Source: Flavobacteriales bacterium (lineage in GTDB: Bacteria > Bacteroidota > Bacteroidia > Flavobacteriales > Flavobacteriaceae). Taken from it: a DNA stretch of 18,686 bases. Location of the stretch: contig JALWYR010000131.1 of NCBI GenBank assembly GCA_027003085.1, positions 1-18,686 on the forward strand, given 5' to 3'. The notes beneath the pieces were generated by a model. It ran no database searches. It worked only from the letters and a program-made list of their open reading frames with translations, and was not told where the DNA came from. The position numbers were made by a program, and so were the translations under genes. Shown here in pieces: positions 13,955 through 18,686 of the stretch. The stretch's first letter is position 1, and every line of letters begins with the position of its first letter.

Positions 13955-14059
13955 TGTCAGACCGCAGGGCTGGAGCGGACTGCGAAGGGAGACGCCAAAG
14001 GTGGCTCCCGGAGCCGCGCAGGCAGACCGCAGGGCTGCCGAGCAACGTCCGGGGAGACC
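13955..14059 (+). repeat. GC-rich hairpin array, left block (copy B)
   Basis: Three units of the family seen at 1440-1910, before the AT-rich module. Hairpins are at 13958-13972 (CAG-A-CC, loop GCA, GG-G-CTG), 13987-14009 (GGGAG/CTCCC with CGCC-AAA-GGTG) and 14021-14039 (GGCAG/CTGCC), each keeping the A·G mismatch. They are joined by GGAGC..GCGAAG-like linkers. The 14021-14039 hairpin is identical to 1832-1850. Confidence 0.85.
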
Positions 14060-14111
14060 GGCCCGATTAGTTTTAAGTTATGAGTTTTTAGTTTTGAGTT
14101 GATTTCGGGCC
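14060..14111 (+). repeat. AT-rich module: two diverged 14-base repeats inside an inverted repeat (copy B)
   Basis: TTTTAAGTTATGAG (14071-14084) and TTTTTAGTTTTGAG (14085-14098), followed by TTGATTT, align base for base with the pair at 1384-1411. The frame is a perfect 7-base inverted repeat, GGCCCGA (14060-14066) and TCGGGCC (14105-14111), different in sequence from the frame of copy A. Confidence 0.75.
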
Positions 14112-14124
14112 AGTCGGTCGTTAT

Positions 14125-14370
14125 TTGATAAAGACAAGGGCCGGGCTCCCCGGCGAACGGAGGGAGACGCCGAAGGTGGCTCCCGGAGTGCGGAACAAGA
14201 CAAGGCGAGGCCTTAGGCGCCGGCCCGTGGAAGCCGCAGGCTTGTGGAGCCGCAAAGGCGACCGGAGGGCGCCGGAGCGCCGGAGCGAGACCATGGCCCG
14301 AGCGAAGCGAAGGCAAGCAGGCTCGCGAAGGGCGAAGTGAAACGCCCCGGGCGGTTCACGGAGCCGCAAA
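14125..14370 (+). repeat. GC-rich hairpin array, right block (copy B)
   Basis: Opens with GATAAAG (14127-14133) and then GGGCCGGGCTCCCCGG, as in copy A. Short hairpins with the A·G mismatch are at 14162-14184 (GGGAG/CTCCC), 14257-14273 (GGCG/CGCC) and 14337-14359 (GTGAA/TTCAC). A 51-base long unit at 14195-14245 has the same ACAAG/CTTGT outer stem as 1770-1820. The stretch 14274-14336 holds degenerate units. No gene is supported; the open frames on both strands are low-complexity repeat translations. The block ends about 45 bases before the TatA/B promoter. Confidence 0.85.
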
Positions 14371-14414
14371 ATAAAACCACCGCATTTGCAAAGTGCCCTA
14401 AAAATAAAATAATG

Positions 14415-14422
14415 TAACTTTG
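14415..14422 (+). promoter_or_regulatory. -7 promoter element for the TatA/B-type gene
   Basis: TAACTTTG, a full match to TAnnTTTG, 19 bases before the ATG at 14442. A TTTG lies 26 bases upstream (14385-14388), longer than the usual spacing, so the -33 element is uncertain. Confidence 0.5.
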
Positions 14423-14441
14423 TGTGAGAATCCATAATGTT

Positions 14442-14750
14442 ATGTTTCTTTTTATCGGAACACCCGAGTTGGTTTTGGTTTTTGTGGTGGCCCTGCTTAT
14501 TTTCGGCCCCGAGCAAATCCCGCACATAGCCCGCAACCTGGGCAAGGGTATCCGTATGCTGCGTGACGGGATGAACGAAGCTAAACGCGAAATCTACAAG
14601 GAAGCCGCCGTTCGTGAACTGGACCGGTCGTTGAAAGAGGAGAAAGAAAAACTGGAAAAAGAACTCAAAGGCGTGCGCAAAGTGATGAATGTGTCGGAAG
14701 AAATCTCCGAAATTGCGGGCGAGATAAAGGGCCGTGTCAAACGTAAATAA
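14442..14750 (+). CDS. TatA/TatB-family Sec-independent translocase subunit
   Basis: Subunit of the twin-arginine system, which moves folded proteins across the inner membrane. From the ATG at 14442 (MFLFIGTPELVLVFVVAL) it has 102 residues; an upstream GTG adds six codons but breaks the expected short periplasmic N-terminus. The membrane helix is about 8-22. The hinge and amphipathic helix follow as FGPEQIPHIARNLGKGIRML, with the FGP hinge and conserved proline. A charged, lysine/glutamate-rich C-terminal coiled region fills the rest. The glutamate in TPEL and the length leave TatA versus TatB open. No tatC is present here. The end overlaps the PAP2 gene by 17 bases if the latter starts at 14734. 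Confidence 0.88.
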   Translation: MFLFIGTPELVLVFVVALLIFGPEQIPHIARNLGKGIRMLRDGMNEAKREIYKEAAVRELDRSLKEEKEKLEKELKGVRKVMNVSEEISEIAGEIKGRVKRK

Positions 14751-15303
14751 TCCGGCGGTGAACGATTGGGACAAGCAGTTGCTTTTGGCTCTGAACGGGC
14801 AATGGTCGGAACCTTGGGATGCTGTTTGGCTATGGATTACCAACCAACATCACTGGTGGTGGTTTTACTTGTTGCTGGTGATATGGCTCTTTTACCGTTT
14901 GCCTTGGCGCAAGGCCTTGGTGCTCGTTGTTTTGACAATTGTATTGATTGGGTTCAACGACCAATTTATCAATCTGGTCAAGCATTGGACCGGACGCTTG
15001 CGTCCGTGCAATGAGCCGGAATTACGTCCGCTGCTGCATGTGCTCAAATGCACCACCCAAAAATCCTTTTTTTCGGGCCATGCGGCCAATTCGTTTTTGC
15101 TGGCATCGCTGATGCAAGCCGCCGTGGGGGACAAATGGGGCCGGTGGCCGAGTTTTGTGCTTTTTGCGTGGGCTACGGCTTTGGCGTATAGCCGTATTTA
15201 TGTGGGTGTTCATTACCCGTCGGATGTTTTGACCGGCGCCCTGGAAGGTATTTTGGTGGGAAAGGTGGCGGGATATTTGTTCCGGAAAAAGTTTTCCGGT
15301 TAA
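14734..15303 (+). CDS. PAP2-superfamily membrane phosphatase
   Basis: Acid phosphatase of the PAP2 type, probably acting on a lipid phosphate at the outer face of the inner membrane; undecaprenyl pyrophosphate is the likeliest substrate by family. It has 189 residues with about five membrane helices. The catalytic signature is complete: KHWTGRLRP (K-x6-RP) near 89-97, FSGHAANS near 113-120 (PSGH variant with F), and SRIYVGVHYPSD near 153-164 with the catalytic histidine. The start is uncertain: GTG at 14734 overlaps the upstream gene by 17 bases, while GTG at 14758 (giving MNDWDKQLLLALNG) starts eight bases after its stop and also fits the family. The stop overlaps the convergent aroE stop within TTAA. 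Confidence 0.9.
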   Translation: MSNVNNPAVNDWDKQLLLALNGQWSEPWDAVWLWITNQHHWWWFYLLLVIWLFYRLPWRKALVLVVLTIVLIGFNDQFINLVKHWTGRLRPCNEPELRPLLHVLKCTTQKSFFSGHAANSFLLASLMQAAVGDKWGRWPSFVLFAWATALAYSRIYVGVHYPSDVLTGALEGILVGKVAGYLFRKKFSG

Positions 15304-16034
15304 AAACTTTTTTTCCATAATTCCCAAGCCTTACGTGCCTGGGCCACCAGCATGGGAAGCCCGTCGTAGGCATGGGGCGTAAAGCGTCTGCCCATTTCTA
15401 CAAAACCGGTGGGGCGGGGCAAGTAGTTCAGGTCGATAAGGGTATGGCGTTTGCCAATCCAATGATAGGGGATGGGTGGGGCTTGTCCCCGGTGGTTGGG
15501 CCCGCCCAGGGGTGTGGTGTTGATAATAAGCCCGTGCCGTTCGATGATATTGCGGTCCAAGCCGGAATAGCTAAGCATGCCGGGGGCCGGTTTCCGGCTG
15601 ACTTTGATGAACGGGATTCTGTGTTTTTTCAACACATAAGCCACGGTGTTCGAACTGGCGCCCGAGCCCAAAATCAAGGCGCGCCGCCGGACGGATTCCG
15701 GTGTTTGGGAAAGCAGGAATTCGAAACCGTCGATATCGGTATTGTAGCCGATGCGCTTGCCGTCCCGGAAAACAACGGTATTGACCGCCCCGGTAATTTG
15801 GGCCGATTCGTCCAGAGCGTCCAATAGGGGGATAATGGCTTTTTTGTAGGGGATGGTAACGTTGAGCCCCGCCCAATCGCCGGAAAGAATTTCATCCAGG
15901 AGGCTAAGTTCCGTGTCGATAATTTCGTAAACATAAGGAACGGCTTCGCGCCGGAAAATATGTCCGAAAATTTCGGGCGACAGCGAATAACCGATATTCT
16001 TTCCTATGAGTCCGAAACGTTTTACGGGTTTCAT
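15300..16034 (-). CDS. aroE: Shikimate dehydrogenase
   Basis: NADP-dependent enzyme reducing 3-dehydroshikimate to shikimate in the chorismate pathway. It has 244 residues, slightly shorter than E. coli AroE (272). Substrate-binding motifs are YSLSPEIF (about 16-23), LNVTIPYKKA with the catalytic lysine near 64, GAVNTV near 83-88 and NTDIDGF with the catalytic aspartate near 100. The nucleotide-binding loop is GSGASSNTVAYVLK in place of the usual GAGGAS/A form. NTTPLG and, at the C-terminus, YDGLPMLVAQARKAWELW are as expected. It overlaps the upstream DUF368 gene by ATGA and is last in a three-gene operon. Its stop codon overlaps that of the convergent PAP2 gene. Confidence 0.95.
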   Translation of the reverse strand: MKPVKRFGLIGKNIGYSLSPEIFGHIFRREAVPYVYEIIDTELSLLDEILSGDWAGLNVTIPYKKAIIPLLDALDESAQITGAVNTVVFRDGKRIGYNTDIDGFEFLLSQTPESVRRRALILGSGASSNTVAYVLKKHRIPFIKVSRKPAPGMLSYSGLDRNIIERHGLIINTTPLGGPNHRGQAPPIPYHWIGKRHTLIDLNYLPRPTGFVEMGRRFTPHAYDGLPMLVAQARKAWELWKKSF

Positions 16035-16912
16035 TTGTTTGCGGCTCGTTCCAAACTAAAAATGAACACAATTCCTGCCAGGGCCAAGCCGGCGGCTGCC
16101 CAAACATGGGGGTTGCCGGGGTAGTGCGACGGCCACACGGGCACGCCACCGGATTTCCACGGCCAAATAAGGGCCAGTGAACCCACCAAAAAACCGCCCA
16201 AAAGCGAAAGCGTGGCTTTTTCGTGATGTGCCAGTAACCAACGTAGCAGCCGCGAAAAACCCGTAATGCCGGCGGCTATGCCCGCCACAAAAATACCCAA
16301 GTGCAGCAGGTCGAACCTGTGCACCCATTCCAAGACGGTGGCATACATGCCAAGGAGTATGAGAATATAACTCCCCGAAATGCCCGGCAGTATCATGGCC
16401 ATGCTGGCCGACATACCCGATAAAAAGGTCATCAACAACGTAACATTTCCACCCGCTTGTGCCGGATGCAACCAGGCAATAAGCAATCCGGCCAGCAATC
16501 CGCCTGCCACAAAAAACCAACGCCCTTTGTGGGGGCCGGCCATGCGAAGCACCATCAGGGAGCTGGCGGCAATGAGACCGAAAAAGAAACTCCACACATG
16601 CACCGGATAATGGCTAAAAAGCCAACGTATTAACGAGCTGAACAACAGCACACTGGTAAGAATGCCGGCAAAAAGCGAAAACAAAAAATTTCCGTTTATC
16701 GCTTTCCAAAATTTTTTCCACTGCCCCCGGAAAAAAAAGCGCAAATGCTCCGGTTCGAACAGGGCGCTAAGGGAAAAGATAAACTCTTCATAGATTCCGG
16801 TGATCAGCGCAATGGTTCCCCCCGAAACCCCGGGAATAAGGTCGGCGGCACCCATCATAATGCCCCGCAGATAGACATGAAAGCGGAACGAAAAAACGGA
16901 GGAAGACTTCAT
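16031..16912 (-). CDS. DUF368 membrane protein (PopT-like undecaprenyl-phosphate transporter family)
   Basis: Multi-pass inner-membrane protein of 293 residues. Members of this family have been identified as undecaprenyl-phosphate translocases (PopT), returning the lipid carrier to the cytoplasmic face. The diagnostic motif is GAADLIPGVSGGTIALITGIYE near 21-42, here quoted as its core ADLIPGVSGGT. A second internal copy is SMAMILPGISGSYILILLG near 172-190, the pseudo-repeat typical of the family. About nine hydrophobic segments are visible to the C-terminus (AAAGLALAGIVFIFSLERA). The gene overlaps the TPR gene upstream and aroE downstream, each by ATGA. Its role here is inferred from the family. 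Confidence 0.92.
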   Translation of the reverse strand: MKSSSVFSFRFHVYLRGIMMGAADLIPGVSGGTIALITGIYEEFIFSLSALFEPEHLRFFFRGQWKKFWKAINGNFLFSLFAGILTSVLLFSSLIRWLFSHYPVHVWSFFFGLIAASSLMVLRMAGPHKGRWFFVAGGLLAGLLIAWLHPAQAGGNVTLLMTFLSGMSASMAMILPGISGSYILILLGMYATVLEWVHRFDLLHLGIFVAGIAAGITGFSRLLRWLLAHHEKATLSLLGGFLVGSLALIWPWKSGGVPVWPSHYPGNPHVWAAAGLALAGIVFIFSLERAANK

Positions 16913-18168
16913 AGGCCGGCCGATTGAAAACGTTTGTTAATCTCGGGGTCATTGCCGTAGTGTTTGCGGGCCATTTCCAGCATTTCGCCGGCTTCGCGAT
17001 GCAGACCTGCTTGGAGGTAGAGGTCATGCAAGACCAAAAGCAGGTTTTTTCCCCGTCCACCCAAACGAAAGGCCTCTTGGTAGGCTTTGAGTGCCGAAGG
17101 GAATCGTTCTTTTTTCAGATAAAGGTAGCCCAAGCTTTCCAAAAGTTTGGCGTTGGGGATTTTTTCCACCGCTTCGATGTTCACTTGCAAGGCTTTGTCA
17201 TAGTTGCCGCTTTGCATGGGAATTTGCACCAAGGCGTGCCAAGCCGGAAGGTAGGCGGGGTCTTCATATACGGCAAGCCTGTAAAACTCCTCGGCCCGCT
17301 GCACATCGCCCGATTTTTCGTGGCAAACGCCCAGCCGCATAAAAATACCCGCCGAAGGGTCTTGGGTTTTGAGCACCCGCAGGTAGTGATAGATGGCTGC
17401 GGGATACATTCCCTCGCCTTCCAGAATTTCGGCCAAAAGCAAATGGGCCGTGGCATGATCGGGTTCGTTTTCCAAAACGGATTCCAACAGGCGCCGGGCT
17501 TTGCCCGTTTGGCGGTGGCGCAATTTGAGGTATTCGGCATAGCGAATCATCAAATCCGTGTCGTTCGGAAAATATTCGATTAATTGTTCGAAAATATGTT
17601 CGGCGTTGGCCGGAGTGATACCGCGGTCCAGAAAATGCAAAAAAAAGTGCCGGTGGATGCCGGGGGTTTGCCGGCTTTTTTGATAGAGTTCGCGAACGAG
17701 GCGTGGTTCGGCCATTCCCAATTGTTCCAGGCTTTCCGAAACCATCAGGGATTGTTCGGGTTCGAGCGGAGCAAAGCGGTGCAATGTTTGCCGGAGGGCT
17801 TTTGTGGCTTCGGAATTCCGTCCTTGGGCAGCCAGCCAAAGGAAATGCAAAAAACGGGTTTCGAAATGTCCGGGGTATTCCACCTCCAAAAAATCCAAAA
17901 GCGGTCGTGTGGTGGAAGGATCTTCGTAACCGATGCTCCAACGGGCTTTGCCAAACAAAAAATAGGGTTCGGATGGAAACAATGCTATGCCCAAATCATA
18001 GACCCGTTGCAGCTTTTCGCCCGGGTCGTTTTCCAAAAAGTAGGATTCCAAGAAACGTATTTCGTCCGGACCGAATTCCGCCTGGCGGCCCGTTTGCCAA
18101 TAGGCCGAAAAACGTTCCAAAATATCGCGCATTTCTTCCTGTGAAAATCCGAAATTCATGGGTAACAT
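16909..18168 (-). CDS. Tetratricopeptide-repeat protein
   Basis: Protein of 419 residues composed mostly of helical repeats, with no signal peptide or membrane segment, so probably cytoplasmic. TPR-like units are clearest from about residue 230 on: ARRLLESVLENEPDHATAHLLLAE, AIYHYLRVLKTQDPSAGIFMRLG, AEEFYRLAVYEDPAYLPAWHAL, ALQVNIEAVEKIPNAKLLESLG and ALKAYQEAFRLGG, here named by their cores. The N-terminal half is helical but less regular. Such repeats mediate protein-protein contacts; the partner is unknown. ATG at 18168 (MLPMNF) or at 18159 (MNFGFSQ) could be the start. It is the first gene of the TPR-DUF368-aroE operon, 74 bases after the fructosamine-kinase gene; no good promoter is visible in that gap. 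Confidence 0.88.
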   Translation of the reverse strand: MLPMNFGFSQEEMRDILERFSAYWQTGRQAEFGPDEIRFLESYFLENDPGEKLQRVYDLGIALFPSEPYFLFGKARWSIGYEDPSTTRPLLDFLEVEYPGHFETRFLHFLWLAAQGRNSEATKALRQTLHRFAPLEPEQSLMVSESLEQLGMAEPRLVRELYQKSRQTPGIHRHFFLHFLDRGITPANAEHIFEQLIEYFPNDTDLMIRYAEYLKLRHRQTGKARRLLESVLENEPDHATAHLLLAEILEGEGMYPAAIYHYLRVLKTQDPSAGIFMRLGVCHEKSGDVQRAEEFYRLAVYEDPAYLPAWHALVQIPMQSGNYDKALQVNIEAVEKIPNAKLLESLGYLYLKKERFPSALKAYQEAFRLGGRGKNLLLVLHDLYLQAGLHREAGEMLEMARKHYGNDPEINKRFQSAGL

Positions 18169-18242
18169 AACTGCTATAAGCCGCTAATTTAGTGGTTTTG
18201 GGCCAAATTGAGCGAAAAAAAGCCGGCGAATTATTGACAAAT

Positions 18243-18686
18243 CTATGTTAATCCGTTTAGGATTTGGCAAATACGATCGTAATAGCTGCCCCCAAAAAGG
18301 TTCAAGTGAACCAGCAAAGGATAGAGTTGGTAAATGGGCATTCGTTCTTCCCAACCCGGCAGCAAGGGGAAGGCCTCGTTGTAGGCGGCGTAGAACCGGT
18401 CGTCGAAACCGCCGAACAAAAGCGTCATGGCCAAATCCATTTCGCGATGCCCGTAATACACGGCCGGATCGATGAGAACGGCTTGTCCGCCGGGTCCCGA
18501 AAGAAAATTACCCGACCAAAGGTCGCCGTGAAGCAAGTGCGGAAATTCCACAGGCAACAGTTTGTGCAAGCGGTCGAAAAGTTTTTCGAAGCCTTCGATG
18601 CAATCCACGTCCACCAGATTTTTATTGATGGCCATATTCAACTGTGCTCGCAGGCGGTTTTGGATAAAAAAATTGACCCACGAGGA
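18243..18686 (-). CDS. Fructosamine kinase family protein (N-terminus outside window)
   Basis: Kinase-like protein of the fructosamine-3-kinase/ketosamine-3-kinase family, which phosphorylates sugar adducts on protein amines and so allows deglycation. The frame is open to the window edge, giving 147 visible residues, roughly the C-terminal half of a protein near 285-290. Visible features are the SSWVNFFIQNRLRAQL start of the C-lobe, the catalytic loop HGDLWSGNFL, and the DFG-equivalent metal-binding IDPAVYYGHREMDLAMT followed by LFGGF. The C-terminal end, YQLYPLLVHLNLFGGSYYD, is also typical of the family. It is upstream of the TPR operon on the same strand and could be cotranscribed. Confidence 0.9.
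   Translation of the reverse strand, partial: SSWVNFFIQNRLRAQLNMAINKNLVDVDCIEGFEKLFDRLHKLLPVEFPHLLHGDLWSGNFLSGPGGQAVLIDPAVYYGHREMDLAMTLLFGGFDDRFYAAYNEAFPLLPGWEERMPIYQLYPLLVHLNLFGGSYYDRICQILNGLT

Noticed and set aside
14121..14843. Minus-strand frame of 240 codons over array B and the TatA/B gene
   Set aside because: Opposes a clear TatA/B gene and its array part is low-complexity repeat translation.

Overview
The window reads as chromosomal DNA of a member of the Bacteroidota. Several genes sit behind the phylum's typical promoter (TTTG about 19-20 bases before TAnnTTTG) and few have a recognisable Shine-Dalgarno sequence. Rho carries the long lysine/glutamine-rich insertion typical of the phylum. 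The ExbB/ExbD/ExbD cluster, the CreD cluster with its own small winged-helix regulator, and a DUF4139 protein carrying a carboxypeptidase-regulatory-like domain point the same way. Most genes are housekeeping. I see no phage, transposase, CRISPR array or rRNA.

Layout: (1) 1-1287, minus: miaB, cut off by the window start. (2) 1288-1988: a divergent gap filled mostly by an unusual GC-rich array of small hairpins. (3) 1989-3961: pheS and arcC, overlapping by ATGA. (4) 6339-3995, minus: a membrane protein, a winged-helix regulator and creD, with two matching inverted repeats that look like operators. (5) 6606-8339: rho. (6) 8407-8494: tRNA-Ser(GGA) with a clear promoter. (7) 8557-10823: exbB, a small membrane protein, exbD and a second exbD, closed by a strong terminator. 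(8) 10875-11954: an AT-rich stretch with a possible 54-codon ORF and an orphan gene. (9) 13895-12012, minus: a MuiA-like DUF4139 protein. (10) 13896-14441: a second divergent gap with a related hairpin array. (11) 14442-15303: a TatA/B-type gene and a PAP2 phosphatase. (12) 18168-15300, minus: a TPR protein, a DUF368 transporter and aroE, each overlapping the next by ATGA and convergent with the PAP2 gene. (13) 18686-18243, minus: the C-terminal half of a fructosamine-kinase family protein.

How genes fit together: miaB, pheS and the tRNA serve translation. ExbB/ExbD energise outer-membrane transport. The PAP2 and DUF368 genes face each other and may both serve undecaprenyl-phosphate recycling. 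The CreD cluster looks like a self-regulated envelope-related unit.

The most unusual content is the pair of GC-rich arrays (about 1440-1910 and 13955-14370). They are built from hairpins whose stems differ in sequence yet stay paired, and nearly all keep one A·G mismatch at the same place. Each array is linked to an AT-rich module of two 14-base repeats inside an inverted repeat. Both lie between the promoters of divergent gene pairs. I do not recognise this family.
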